From: Verrucomicrobiota bacterium
GTDB taxonomy: Bacteria; Verrucomicrobiota; Verrucomicrobiia; CAIQCK01
NCBI GenBank assembly: GCA_016235595.1
Contig: JACRJX010000040.1
Span: forward strand, 1 to 64,000
Direction: 5' to 3'
DNA length: 64,000 nt
Numbering within the stretch: the stretch's first letter is position 1; every line of letters begins with the position of its first letter. The translations under genes were made by a program, and so were the position numbers. Shown here in pieces: positions 18,296 to 27,523 of this stretch. The notes beneath the pieces are model-generated. The model worked only from the letters and a program-made list of their open reading frames with translations. It did no database searches and was not told where the DNA came from.

Positions 18296-19663
18296 ATGAC
18301 ATTACAGGTGAGTCATTCCAGATATAGGCGCGCGGCAGCGGGCAATAACACTCATCGCTCGAATGTGCGGCAACTCGCGCTCCTTTTACTTGGTTGGTTG
18401 GCGATAGGAGCAAGTGTCTATGCGCAGGGGAATGTCGTCCCCGACTACATGGCGTCTCACCTTGACGATAAAATTGCAGCGATCAACCAGTGTAAGAAAT
18501 CCACGGGAACGGATGGCGACGCGTTCATCTTCGTTGCCGACACGCACACGCAGGTCAACTCGATGCTTTCAGCCAGACTTGCGCAGGCCATTTGCCGTCG
18601 CACGTCGGTAGACAAGGTCATTTTTGGGGGCGACGCCGTCGTCGCCTTTGGCAAGGAAAGTGACATGTATGATTGCGCTCGCAGGCAGGTCGAATCCTAC
18701 GACACGTATGTCTCCCCGTATGCCAGGGTGTACAACGTCATGGGCAACCACGACATCATCATCAAGGATATCTCCGACAAGAAGCATCCCAAGGCTTATA
18801 CGGCTTCGGACGAAGAGCGATTCTCCATCCTGATGAAACGTCAGGAGAGTTACACGCACTTCGACAACAACAATCGGCTGGGCGGCTACTTCTATTTCGA
18901 CAATCCCGAACAGAAGATTCGCTACATCGGACTTAACGGCTGGGAGCGGCACTCCAACGACCGCACGACCTGGACTGCCATCAGCGGGTTCTCACCCCGT
19001 CAAGCCCAATGGCTTATCGACGAAGCTCTCGTGCTGCCGTCGGAAGGCTGGACGCTGGTGATGTTCATGCATGCCAGTGTTGCCATCGGCAAACGCGGTC
19101 CTCGTGATTGCGCGCCGTTTGAGGTGCTGCGAGGAATCGTCAATGCCTTCGCGCAGCACAAGCCATATGCGTTCAAGGGCACGGTCGCGCGTTACAATTA
19201 TGATCTGAAAGCTGACTTCACGAAGAGCAGCGGTGTGCTCGCGGCATTCTTCGCAGGACACTATCACCAGGACCGATTCATCTATGACGGTAATGTCGCC
19301 CACGTCGTGGTGAACTGCGATGCGCGGTATAATGACGACGTTGTCCGGCGGAAGGTCAACACCGTGACCGAGTGCAGTTTTGATGTTGTGTCGCTCAACA
19401 AGCGGGAGAAGAAGTTCACGCTCATCAAGGTCGGAGCGGGTTTTAATCGCACCTTCCATTATGACTCGCGGATAACGATGAGTCCGGGCGACACACGGAC
19501 GCTGCGGTCAGAACTCAGCGGTGAGCTTGTGTGGAGTTCAAGCGACAAGGCCGTGGCAACCGCAGAGAATGGAGCGGTCAAAGGTCTGCACAAAGGCCAT
19601 GCGACCATCACCGCCACCGACGACAAGCAGAACAAGGAATACTTCGACGTGGTGGTGCGCTAA
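18296..19663 (+). CDS. Secreted calcineurin-like metallophosphoesterase with C-terminal Ig-like domain
   Basis: The metallophosphoesterase signature is complete and in order: D82-x-H84 in VADTHTQ, FGGDAV, MGNHD, MHASV and AGHYHQD. A Big_2-like domain follows at the C-terminus (MSPGDTRTL, then WSSSDKAVATAENGAVKGL), which is typical of cell-surface proteins. A hydrophobic segment ALLLLGWLAIGASVYA marks the signal peptide. I choose ATG18296 with GGAG upstream. GTG18260 and ATG18272 are in frame but give overlong n-regions. Likely hydrolyses phosphoesters outside the cytoplasm. It is sandwiched between the SGNH hydrolase and the second ceramidase-like gene, a probable three-gene unit. Confidence 0.85.
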   Translation: MTLQVSHSRYRRAAAGNNTHRSNVRQLALLLLGWLAIGASVYAQGNVVPDYMASHLDDKIAAINQCKKSTGTDGDAFIFVADTHTQVNSMLSARLAQAICRRTSVDKVIFGGDAVVAFGKESDMYDCARRQVESYDTYVSPYARVYNVMGNHDIIIKDISDKKHPKAYTASDEERFSILMKRQESYTHFDNNNRLGGYFYFDNPEQKIRYIGLNGWERHSNDRTTWTAISGFSPRQAQWLIDEALVLPSEGWTLVMFMHASVAIGKRGPRDCAPFEVLRGIVNAFAQHKPYAFKGTVARYNYDLKADFTKSSGVLAAFFAGHYHQDRFIYDGNVAHVVVNCDARYNDDVVRRKVNTVTECSFDVVSLNKREKKFTLIKVGAGFNRTFHYDSRITMSPGDTRTLRSELSGELVWSSSDKAVATAENGAVKGLHKGHATITATDDKQNKEYFDVVVR

Positions 19664-19746
19664 AGATTTCGCGGCTGGAATCAAAATTCCTATCCTTCCG
19701 TGTCTCGTTCGATTACAAGTGGCATCTATTCCGAAAGGAGCCTTCA

Positions 19747-21213
19747 ATGAAAATGCCTTTGCCCAGTGGCGCATTCAGAGCGGTGTGCGGCGGAGTGCTT
19801 GTTTGCCTCTTGGCCCCAGCCGTGTTGTTCGGTGCTGAACTACAGGTCGGAACCGCGTCGGTCGACATCACACCGAACAAAGCCGTTGCCCTGTGGGGGC
19901 AATTCGGGTTGCGGCTTTCGACCCATCCAGACACGCCTTTGACGGCCAACATCGTCGCATTGCGCTCCGGCGAAGTCTCGACAACCTTTGTCTCGCTGGA
20001 CCTATTGCAGTTGCCGGAAATCTTCGTCAAAGCGATCAGAGATGCGGTGGCGAAAAAGGACAAGTCCATCAACCTTCAGAACATCGTCCTCACAGCCACT
20101 CACACACATACCGCGCCGGTTCTGCAACTGGGCGCGCCGGGCATACCGGTCAATCCGCAAACGATGACCGTCGTGGAGACGCTGGCTTATCTCGCCGACA
20201 AGATCAGCGACGGGATTGTGGCCGCTTGGAAAAACCTCGCTCCGGCACGAATGGCGTATGGGCTGGACCGGAATAGCATCGGCTTCAGTCGACGGGCTGT
20301 TTACGCAAACGGCACGGCGAAAATGTATGGAAACACGAATCAACCGGACTTCATCCATTTGGAGGGAATGGACGACGATGATATCGGTTCCATTTTCTTT
20401 TTTGACCGGCAGGACAAACTGCGAGCCATCATCGTCAACGTTGCCTGTCCCTCGCAGGTTGTTGAGAGTCAGTCTGCCGTTAACGCGGACTATTGGCTCC
20501 CGGTTCGCGACAAGCTGAAGGCCCGATACGGTGAGAAGGTTGTTGTTCTGGGGTGGGGTTCTGCGGCGGGGGATATGTCTCCGCGCCCGATTGTGCACAA
20601 GGCCGCCAACGCACGGATGCGCGCCTTGCGTGGAATCGACGAACTGCAGGAAGTGGCCCGGCGCATCGACATTTCCGTCAGCCAGACACTCGACGCCGCG
20701 CAGAAGGAAAAGTTCGCGGAACCGCTGCTGAAACATTCCGCAGTCACGCTTCAACTGCCGCTGTCCAGGATTTCCGAGGCCCAATACCGTGAAGCCCGGG
20801 AGGCGTATGACAAAGTCATGGCGCAGCTCAAAAAGGATCCGGCCTGCGCACCCAAGGTGGCCTTCATGGCCAGAGACTGGCATTACGGCGTCATCAAACG
20901 CTACGAGGAATTGCAGAAGAACCCCGGCGCGACGTATCCGGTCGAGATTCACGTCGTCCGGCTTGGCGACCTGGTTGTCTGTTCAAATCCGTTCGAGCTG
21001 TATTGCGAATACGGCATTCGCATCAAGGCCCGGTCGAAAGCAAAGCAGACATTCATCGTCCAGATGTCCGGCTTTGGCAGTTACCTGCCAACCGAACGCG
21101 CCCAAGCCCACGGGCATTATTCGGCCATCCCACAGAGCAACATCATCGGTCCGGAAGGCGGACAAATGCTGGTCGACAGGACCGTGGACATTATCAACGA
21201 CCTGTGGAAGTAG
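19747..21213 (+). CDS. Secreted neutral/alkaline ceramidase-like hydrolase (paralogue 2)
   Basis: The 488-residue product has a signal peptide (about 1-25) and the same family blocks as the gene at 15133: VGTASVDITPNKAVALWGQF, TATHTHTAPV, RRAVYANGTAKMYGNTN and GWGSAAGDMSPRP. AAAGGAG lies 6 nt before ATG19747 and decides the start; a longer frame reads back into the preceding gene's 3' end. The C-terminus reads GPEGGQMLVDRTVDIINDLW, nearly the same as in paralogue 1. The stop is only 6 bp from the stop of the converging isomerase-like gene. Confidence 0.83.
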   Translation: MKMPLPSGAFRAVCGGVLVCLLAPAVLFGAELQVGTASVDITPNKAVALWGQFGLRLSTHPDTPLTANIVALRSGEVSTTFVSLDLLQLPEIFVKAIRDAVAKKDKSINLQNIVLTATHTHTAPVLQLGAPGIPVNPQTMTVVETLAYLADKISDGIVAAWKNLAPARMAYGLDRNSIGFSRRAVYANGTAKMYGNTNQPDFIHLEGMDDDDIGSIFFFDRQDKLRAIIVNVACPSQVVESQSAVNADYWLPVRDKLKARYGEKVVVLGWGSAAGDMSPRPIVHKAANARMRALRGIDELQEVARRIDISVSQTLDAAQKEKFAEPLLKHSAVTLQLPLSRISEAQYREAREAYDKVMAQLKKDPACAPKVAFMARDWHYGVIKRYEELQKNPGATYPVEIHVVRLGDLVVCSNPFELYCEYGIRIKARSKAKQTFIVQMSGFGSYLPTERAQAHGHYSAIPQSNIIGPEGGQMLVDRTVDIINDLWK

Positions 21214-21219
21214 ACCCGG

Positions 21220-22137
21220 TCAGGCGCGTTGCGCTTTCTCGATCATCGCCTCCCAGGCCTGACGCTGCTCGGTCAGGGCTTTGACGCGGTCGGGAACCTT
21301 CTCGTCCATTTCCGCCAACGCCCATCCTTCCCAGTTCGCCTTCACGAGCAGATCAACCATGGTCTGGTAGGGATACTTCGGAGAGCACACGTCGTGGAGG
21401 TGAATGACCTTGGAGAGGAGGTTCTTGACCAGGTTGAAATTCGCGACGAAACCGTCGCCCTTTGCGTCGCGGGGATCGCAATTGAGGCGCACACGCACAC
21501 TGCGATGGGTCACGCGGTCCATGACGGCGCGCATCGTGGGCAGTTCTCCTGCCGGGCCATGGGCTTCGAAGGAAACTTCCTGGCCCACGTTGGCGGCGAA
21601 GGCGCCGAGTTCATTCAACGACCGCGCAATCTGTTCGATGGTCTTCTCGTGCGGGACGTCGCGGTGAAACTGGTTGGGAAACACGCGCACCACGTTGCAG
21701 CCCACATCGTGGCTCAACTGAAGATGCGCCTTGGCCGCCTCGATGGCCGCCTTGAGCTTCTCCGGGTCGGGCCAGTCCATGCGCTCGCCACTGGCGATGC
21801 TCACAATATGCACGGGACTATCAGCAAACCGTTTCTTCACTTCCGCGCGTTCGGATGCGCTGAGCGTCAGCTCGATACCATGGGCATACTTGGAACTCGT
21901 TCGCGGTTCCACGCCATACACACCGGCCGCCTTGCAGTTGGTGATCAGCGTGGGGATGTCCCAGTCCTTTCCCCATGTGTATGTCGCCAGACCGAACCGC
22001 AACTTTGATTTGGCGGGCGACTCCGCCGCCAGCAGCGGCGAGCGTTGTAGCGCGCCAAGTGAGCAAACACCCACAGCGGCTCCGACGCTGCGGCTCAGAA
22101 AATGTCTGCGAGTGATTCCTGGGTTGTTGGTAGTCAT
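21220..22137 (-). CDS. Tat-exported sugar phosphate isomerase/epimerase-like TIM-barrel protein
   Basis: The 305-residue product begins with a twin-arginine signal (TRRHFLSRSVG, then a hydrophobic stretch to LLAAES). The rest matches the xylose-isomerase-like TIM barrel (AP endonuclease 2 family): FGLATYTWGKDW, VYGVEPRTSS, VSFEAHGPAGELP, VRLNCDPRDA, VIHLHDV and GWALAEMDEKV, giving the usual acidic/His metal-ligand set. Its start lies 21 bp after the stop of the upstream Gfo/Idh/MocA gene, so the two form an operon. Together they suggest periplasmic oxidation and isomerisation of a sugar or cyclitol; the substrate cannot be told. Confidence 0.85.
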   Translation of the reverse strand: MTTNNPGITRRHFLSRSVGAAVGVCSLGALQRSPLLAAESPAKSKLRFGLATYTWGKDWDIPTLITNCKAAGVYGVEPRTSSKYAHGIELTLSASERAEVKKRFADSPVHIVSIASGERMDWPDPEKLKAAIEAAKAHLQLSHDVGCNVVRVFPNQFHRDVPHEKTIEQIARSLNELGAFAANVGQEVSFEAHGPAGELPTMRAVMDRVTHRSVRVRLNCDPRDAKGDGFVANFNLVKNLLSKVIHLHDVCSPKYPYQTMVDLLVKANWEGWALAEMDEKVPDRVKALTEQRQAWEAMIEKAQRA

Positions 22138-22158
22138 ATGGTTTTCTCGATCTTTCGA

Positions 22159-23670
22159 TTACACTTTTTCTGGCACCACAAACGGCGCACGATATTCCCG
22201 GGAAACGAGCTGATTCGCCGGCTCGCTGAACTCGCCGGTGAAACGCTCCGTGTCCGGGTCGAAAGTGAGCATCGGCCCCAAGGTGGCGGGCGTCTTGTTG
22301 ATGTCAACTCCGTTGGCCGACAGATGGGCTTGGAATCGCTCGTAGGCGGCGGACATCTCCTTGTTGCCCGCGATGCGCTGATGGATATCGGCGGCAGGCG
22401 TGGCCTTGCCGAGACGGTGAGAGATGTTGCCCAGATGGACCAATGCGGCCGAGAGATGCCCTTGAAGCACATCGCTCACCAGATCGTCCGAGCGGCGGCT
22501 GCGCACGGCTTCGATGAAATTCTGGTTCTGCGGGGGTGTGTTCGCCTTGAACTTCACGATTTCCTTGCCGCTGGCATCGAAGGCGACATGGCTGCTGACA
22601 GTGCTGATCACGTATCCGTGTTCGCAATGAATGACCTTGCCAACCGGGATTCCCTGATACGAGTCCATCGCGTTGGGACCCCACGTGTCTTTTCCGGCAA
22701 CGGCGTTGGCCAGGAAGGACTTGTCCTTTGGCAGGGCGCGAAACTCGGAGAGAACCGGCGCCGGCTCGTAGTCGTAATAGACGATCAGCGTATTGGGCGT
22801 CTGGCCGTCATCCTCGTAACCGAAACGTCCTCCGATGCTGATGACGTGCCGTGGCAGGCCGCCGCCGACAAACAGCCGGCAGCCATCCAGGTGGTGGATG
22901 CCCCAGTTCCCGAGTTCGCCGTTGCCGTAGGGCCATTGCCAGTGCCAATCGTAGTGCAGGTTCTCGCGCACGACCGGAAGGATGGGGGCGGGGCCGGACC
23001 AAAGATTGTAGTCGAGAGTGGAGGGGATCGGTTTGCGTGCGCCGACCTTGCCGATGCTGCATCGCGGCGCGAAGTGCACATGGTGGACCTTCAGCACCTT
23101 GCCGAGCTTTCCCTGCCGGACGTAGTCCAGCGCTTCCGCATAACCGTTCTGAGCACGCGAACCGTTGGGGCATTGCACGATGCGGTTATACTTGCGGGCG
23201 GCCTCGACCATCTTCCGGCCTTCGAAGATGTTGTATGAAGCGGGTTTCTGTACATACACATCCTTGCCGGCCTGACAGGCCCAGATCGTCACCAGCGCGT
23301 GCCAGTGATTGGGCGTGGTGACCACGACGGCGTCAAGGTCCTTGTTTTCCAAAAGCTTGCGCACGTCGGAGTAGGCGGCAACCTTCTCGTTGCGTTTCTG
23401 GAAACTCTCCACTTCCGGGCGAAGATTGGCCTCGTCAACATCGCAGAGCGCAACGATGCGAACGCCGGGCACCTTTCGAAAACTGCGGATTTCATTCCTG
23501 CCCATTCCACCAATCTTCACTCGTGAGCCGACGCCGACGATGCCCAGTCGAATATCGTCGTTGGCGCCAGCCGCCCGCGACCAGGGGGAAGAGCAGAAGC
23601 TGGCACCCACAAAGGCTGCCGAAGCCGATGCTGTTTGTTTGAGAAAACTGCGCCGGGAAGTGAGATTCAT
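22159..23670 (-). CDS. Tat-exported Gfo/Idh/MocA-family oxidoreductase
   Basis: The 503-residue product starts with a twin-arginine signal (SRRSFLKQTASASAAFVG). The Rossmann motif GIVGVGSR, the acidic end of strand 2 (ALCDVDEAN), VVVTTPNHWHALV and VQKPASYN (in place of the usual EKP) define the NAD(P)-binding half; GNWGIHHLDGCR lies in the C-terminal half. ATG23670 is chosen because it places the Tat signal first and AGAGG lies upstream; the frame stays open for 78 codons before it. Expected cofactor: NAD(P) carried through export. It is first gene of an operon with the isomerase-like gene. Confidence 0.85.
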   Translation of the reverse strand: MNLTSRRSFLKQTASASAAFVGASFCSSPWSRAAGANDDIRLGIVGVGSRVKIGGMGRNEIRSFRKVPGVRIVALCDVDEANLRPEVESFQKRNEKVAAYSDVRKLLENKDLDAVVVTTPNHWHALVTIWACQAGKDVYVQKPASYNIFEGRKMVEAARKYNRIVQCPNGSRAQNGYAEALDYVRQGKLGKVLKVHHVHFAPRCSIGKVGARKPIPSTLDYNLWSGPAPILPVVRENLHYDWHWQWPYGNGELGNWGIHHLDGCRLFVGGGLPRHVISIGGRFGYEDDGQTPNTLIVYYDYEPAPVLSEFRALPKDKSFLANAVAGKDTWGPNAMDSYQGIPVGKVIHCEHGYVISTVSSHVAFDASGKEIVKFKANTPPQNQNFIEAVRSRRSDDLVSDVLQGHLSAALVHLGNISHRLGKATPAADIHQRIAGNKEMSAAYERFQAHLSANGVDINKTPATLGPMLTFDPDTERFTGEFSEPANQLVSREYRAPFVVPEKV

Positions 23671-24195
23671 ATGCTTCAACCTCTGGATGTGAGCCGTGAA
23701 CCTGAGCATGATGTTCGTCTGTTGTTTAGCACACTCAAGCCTGCGATTCATAGCTTCTTTCACGGTTCGAGAAAAGGCGGGGTGGGGCTGATGAGTGCGC
23801 GCCTCTGACGCCGCCAGCAACCGGGTGCAGGTTTTGACGTGGTGGAGTAGGGCCACAGTGAAGATGTGCGGCGGAGCGAGTGGCAAGGCGTTCAACGCGT
23901 GCAAAACCGAGTGAGAGAACGGGTCGCGCGCGAAACGGAAGGTCGATGGATGCGGGGGGGGGGGGGACTTGGGTTATCGGGATGGCAGCGGCGTATTGCA
24001 TCTGGTAAAGTAATTGGAACGGAAGGCGATGACAGACACGGCATTGAAGGAGAAACTGGTGGGACAGGATCCGTCCATCAAGAGTCGGGAGTTGACGCCA
24101 TGAGAAGACACGCTGGCGAGTGTTGCGAAACGGGTGGAAACTGAAATGGTGAATCCAATAATGCCCCCGCCATTTGCCATATTATAGGTAACATT
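23671..24195. other. Intergenic stretch with a 13-G homopolymer
   Basis: No convincing gene is seen in this 525-bp spacer. It holds an uninterrupted run of 13 G at 23954-23966. A weak open frame reads MTDTALKEKLVGQDPSIKSR from about 24029, meets an in-frame TGA, and continues in frame for about 25 codons, so it may be a decayed gene. The spacer lies between divergently transcribed genes and must hold both promoters. Confidence 0.5.
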
Positions 24196-25149
24196 ATGAA
24201 CCTCCATCATGTTCCGATGTTCCACTGTGCGAAATGCAATTCTCGTAGTTTTTCGCTGGCACTAGTCGTTGTGGCGATTCTGTGTCTTCACCCCTTCGGA
24301 ATTCTGGGTGCTGACCAGTATGACCAAACCTCTCCAACGACAACGTTCAGGTCATTGGGCAAGGCAATTCAGAATAACGATCCAAAGGCATATTGCAGTA
24401 TGATTGCCGGAACAGCGGAGATTCCCTACGATGTGTTCGTGAAAGAAATATGGGAAGGCAAAGGTGGTCACATGCCAAGGTATGGTGTGAATTCCGAGGC
24501 GCTAGCGAATGCCGCGCCATCCCGCGTTGCGCAGTTCTTTTGTGACGCCGAGATTCTCAAGGAGTCAATTGATGCAAGCGAAGAAGCAGAGGGTCGGTTG
24601 TATCAAGTACTTCATCTTCGGTGGTCAGATGGTAAGATCATTCGCAAAGAGCGTTTTGTGCGTGTGGCCAAGCAAACAGCTTGGAAATGGATGCCAGATG
24701 CTTACGAGCACGACAGGCCAGTGTATGATTTATCATCCCCAACAACGGCTTATTTGGCAGTGGGGCAAGCGTTAAGATATCGACTAGTCTCGGAACTCGT
24801 AAGAACCTATGCTATATCTGTCAAGGGTAGGCTTTCCCACAAAGAAGTGGAAAGGCTCTTGCATGATAGGTTGTCCAAACTATCCTCTAAGGAAAGAACA
24901 CGGACCTGGAGCGTTCCCGTATTATCGGGACTTAGAGAGTTCATAGAGGAAGAGATGATACCGGCTCCAGCAGGTCTTGAAGCGACGAAGTGTAAAGTGT
25001 GGGAGTTGAGAGACGCACGCAAGGGGGAAGACAGGAGGCGCGTTGAGTGTGAGACGTTTATCAAAGAGGGTAGCGAATGGAAATGGCTGCCGAAAACGGA
25101 ATACTTCTGGTGTCCCTCGAAGGTTGAAAGAAAAGAAAGCGAACCATGA
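24196..25149 (+). CDS. Secreted protein of unknown function with an internal duplication
   Basis: The 317-residue product has a signal peptide ending near residue 38 (LALVVVAILCLHPFGILGAD). Two related halves can be seen: TSPTTTFRSLGKAIQNND near residue 44 and SSPTTAYLAVGQALRY near 180, each followed by a helical segment and by a beta end with an aromatic pair (WKWMPDAY and WKWLPKTEY). The layout recalls a duplicated SnoaL/NTF2-like fold but this is an inference. The DNA is visibly more AT-rich than its neighbours, and the gene ends just before a transposon-end-like repeat, so it may be a recent arrival. AGG lies 7 nt before the ATG. Confidence 0.6.
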   Translation: MNLHHVPMFHCAKCNSRSFSLALVVVAILCLHPFGILGADQYDQTSPTTTFRSLGKAIQNNDPKAYCSMIAGTAEIPYDVFVKEIWEGKGGHMPRYGVNSEALANAAPSRVAQFFCDAEILKESIDASEEAEGRLYQVLHLRWSDGKIIRKERFVRVAKQTAWKWMPDAYEHDRPVYDLSSPTTAYLAVGQALRYRLVSELVRTYAISVKGRLSHKEVERLLHDRLSKLSSKERTRTWSVPVLSGLREFIEEEMIPAPAGLEATKCKVWELRDARKGEDRRRVECETFIKEGSEWKWLPKTEYFWCPSKVERKESEP

Positions 25150-25184
25150 ACGATCCAATCAAATACCTAATCATCTCGCGAATT

Positions 25185-25209
25185 GGGGTCAGGTCTCAAC
25201 ATCAGACAT
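25185..25209 (+). repeat. Dispersed repeat, copy 1 (transposon-end-like)
   Basis: Reads GGGGTCAGGTCTCAACATCA followed by GACA. The same core recurs at 25316-25365, 35743-35767 (inverted) and 36416-36468. It resembles the end sequences of IS200-like/REP-associated transposons, from memory of such elements. Confidence 0.55.
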
Positions 25210-25315
25210 ATCGCTCGACCTGAAACGAGCGTTGGCAGATTCTCGCAGGCATGGCACGACCATTGAGAGTTGAGCGCCCACCATCACCACCACCGGCCAC
25301 GTAACGAGAATGAGA

Positions 25316-25365
25316 CACGGTGTCAGATCTCAACATCAGACAAGAGCGGTTGGGCAGTGAACGAT
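25316..25365 (+). repeat. Dispersed repeat, copy 2, just upstream of the XylR start
   Basis: About 50 bp related to 36416-36468: both start CACGGTGTCAG, then TCT, an A/T-rich GACAA core, GCGGTTGGG and AGTGAACGAT. Roughly 80% identical with a few indels, counted by eye. It ends 3 bp before ATG25369 and so may carry or replace the leader of the regulator gene. Confidence 0.6.
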
Positions 25366-25368
25366 AAC

Positions 25369-26577
25369 ATGCGCTCCAAACCATTAGTGCAAACGCCCTG
25401 GAGGACACGGCGGCCGAATGTGGCCCTGATCGTGGAGACCTCCGTGGTTTATGGACGCCAGATCCTGCGCGGCATCTCCCGCTACCTCAAGACGCATGCG
25501 GCGTGGTCGGTGTTCCTTGATGAGCGCGAATTGCGCATGCCCCCGCCGGAATGGTTGTCCCAATGGCGTGGCGACGGCGTCATTTGCCGTTCGACCACGC
25601 CGGAATGGGCCCGGATATTCCAGCGCCGCAGGTTGCCCGTCGTGGACCTCAACGACATGTATCTAGAGCTGGGGCTGCCTCGCGTCGGCTCGGACATGTA
25701 TGCAATCGGCCGGCTGGGGGCGGAGCACTTGCGTGAACGGGGCTTCCGCCATCTGGCTTTTTGTGGTTTCAGCGGTGAAACCTGGTCGCAGCAGCGCCGC
25801 GATGGATTTCTCGATGGGGCAAAGGGATTGGTGAGGGCGGAGAGCCTTTATGAGTCGCCATGGGCAGGGCTGCGCGAGCATTCGTGGCAGGAGGAACGGA
25901 ACCGGATCGCGCAATGGTTGCGCACATTGCCGCGCCCGGTGGGCATCATGGCGTGCAATGACGTTCGCGGGCAGCATGTCCTGGACGCCTGCCGGCATGT
26001 GGGCATACCGGTGCCGGATGAGATAGCGGTCGTCGGCGTAGACAATGCGGTGACCTTTTGCGAACTGTGCAATCCGCCGCTATCGAGCGTCGTCCCGGAT
26101 GCCGAACGCATCGGTTTCGAAGCCGCGACGTTGCTCGATCGCCTGATGTCTAGCCGAAAGGCAGGGGAGTCGAACCTGCTGGTGTCACCCCTAGGCGTCG
26201 CCACCCGGCAGTCCTCGGACGTCTTCGCTGTGGATGATGCTCTCGTCGTCCGCGCGGTGCGGTTTATCCGCGAGCATGCCTGTCAGGGCATTCAGGTGGC
26301 AGACGTGATGAACGCGGTTCGCTGTTCACGCTCGGTCCTGGAGCGTCGTTTTCGCAAGCACCTGGGCCGGTCGCCGCAGATGGAAATCCGTGAGGTGCAA
26401 CTGCGTCGCGCCAGACAACTGCTGACGGACACGGACTGGACGCTGCCCCATATCGCCGAAGCGACCGGCATCGAGCATCCCGAATACCTGAGCGTGCTTT
26501 TCAAACGTGAGATCGGCCAGACGCCCGGCCAGTTCCGGCAAGCCCATCAGTCGGCGAGCTGGCTTAGCGAAGCGTAA
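25369..26577 (+). CDS. XylR-type transcription regulator (sugar-binding domain plus AraC HTH)
   Basis: The 402-residue product has a LacI-like periplasmic-binding-fold sensor (about 18-285: NVALIVETSVVYGRQILRGI, GIMACNDVRGQHVLDACR, IAVVGVDNAVTFCELCNPPL) followed by an AraC HTH pair (about 300-395: VADVMNAVRCSRSVLERRF and HIAEATGIEHPEYLSVLFKR). This is the layout of XylR activators, which sense a sugar and activate its catabolic genes. It lies 143 bp before the glycyl-radical cluster on the same strand and is its likely regulator. The start at 25369 is preferred over an upstream in-frame codon at 25270, because that extension would be read from the repeat. Confidence 0.88.
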   Translation: MRSKPLVQTPWRTRRPNVALIVETSVVYGRQILRGISRYLKTHAAWSVFLDERELRMPPPEWLSQWRGDGVICRSTTPEWARIFQRRRLPVVDLNDMYLELGLPRVGSDMYAIGRLGAEHLRERGFRHLAFCGFSGETWSQQRRDGFLDGAKGLVRAESLYESPWAGLREHSWQEERNRIAQWLRTLPRPVGIMACNDVRGQHVLDACRHVGIPVPDEIAVVGVDNAVTFCELCNPPLSSVVPDAERIGFEAATLLDRLMSSRKAGESNLLVSPLGVATRQSSDVFAVDDALVVRAVRFIREHACQGIQVADVMNAVRCSRSVLERRFRKHLGRSPQMEIREVQLRRARQLLTDTDWTLPHIAEATGIEHPEYLSVLFKREIGQTPGQFRQAHQSASWLSEA

Positions 26578-26719
26578 TGATTCTCAAGCAATTTGCGTTG
26601 CACAAGCGACCACGCCTGTTTTATGGGTAGTTCTGGCCGCAATAGATCTCAATATTCAGGACAAGCGAACTCATTTTTACACGGCCCGGCAGCGGTATCA
26701 TGGCCACGGTAAATCAGGA

Positions 26720-27523
26720 ATGATGCGCGCAATCAAAAAAGGTCCCAGGAAGACGCCGACAGTCGCAACCGTCCCGACGGGTGTGGTATTCGACCTCCGG
26801 GAATTGACCGTTCACGATGGGCCCGGCATCCGAACCACCGTCTTCCTGAAGGGCTGTCCTTTGCGCTGTGCCTGGTGCCACAATCCCGAAGGACTTTCTC
26901 CAGAACCCCAGGTCATGCGTGGCGCTGGCGGAGAGCGACCGGTTGGCCAGAGCTACACCGCTTTTGAACTTGCGACGATTCTGAATCGCCAGGCGCTGCT
27001 CCTGCGTGATGGCGGCGGGGTGACATTCTCCGGTGGCGAACCGCTGATGCAGGCCGCGTTTGTGGCTGCGGTGATCGATCGGCTGGAGGAGCTGCACGTC
27101 ACACTGGACACCTCCGGCTATGGAACGGAGGAAGACTTCCGGCTGGTGGCGGGGAAGTGCGACCTGGTGCTGTTTGACCTCAAGTTGATGGACGCTGAAG
27201 CCCATCGCCGTTGGACAGGTGTGGATAACCAGCCGATTCTTCGCAACCTCGCCGCACTGGCTTCGATGAAAACCGAGTTCATCATCCGCGTGCCTCTCAT
27301 ACCGGGCGTGACCGATACGCCGGAGAACCTACGCGCCATCGCCCAGCGGGTGATCGAACTGCCCAAGCGGCCGCGCGTGGAATTGCTTCCCTACAACCGC
27401 GCCGCCGGTGGCAAGTACGCCGCCTGCGGTCTGGAATGGCGGCCGGCGTACGACGAAAGCGTCGCGCCGCAAGCCAATCTCAAACCTTTTCAAGAACTCA
27501 ATGTGGAAGCCGCGCTAGCATGA
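26720..27523 (+). CDS. Glycyl radical enzyme activating protein (radical SAM)
   Basis: The 267-residue product carries the radical SAM cluster motif C46-x3-C50-x2-C53 in GCPLRCAWCHNPEG and the activase-type opening VFDLRELTVHDGPGIRTTVFLKGC. GGVTFSGGEPLMQ is the SAM-binding GGE block. It lacks the Cys-rich ferredoxin-like insert seen in many activases of glycerol or choline lyases, so it is of the short, PFL-activase-like type. It should abstract H from the glycine of the neighbouring enzyme, using SAM and a reduced 4Fe-4S cluster. Its stop overlaps the next gene's start (ATGA at 27520-27523), so the two are translationally coupled. ATG26720 and ATG26723 are equally likely starts. Confidence 0.92.
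   Translation: MMRAIKKGPRKTPTVATVPTGVVFDLRELTVHDGPGIRTTVFLKGCPLRCAWCHNPEGLSPEPQVMRGAGGERPVGQSYTAFELATILNRQALLLRDGGGVTFSGGEPLMQAAFVAAVIDRLEELHVTLDTSGYGTEEDFRLVAGKCDLVLFDLKLMDAEAHRRWTGVDNQPILRNLAALASMKTEFIIRVPLIPGVTDTPENLRAIAQRVIELPKRPRVELLPYNRAAGGKYAACGLEWRPAYDESVAPQANLKPFQELNVEAALA

Noticed and set aside
22102..23238. 378-codon plus-strand open frame opposite the Gfo/Idh/MocA gene
   Set aside because: Antisense shadow of an oxidoreductase with intact Rossmann and Tat motifs.
23866..24144. Gene reading through the 13-G run
   Set aside because: The frame depends on the homopolymer length, has no family feature and a random composition.
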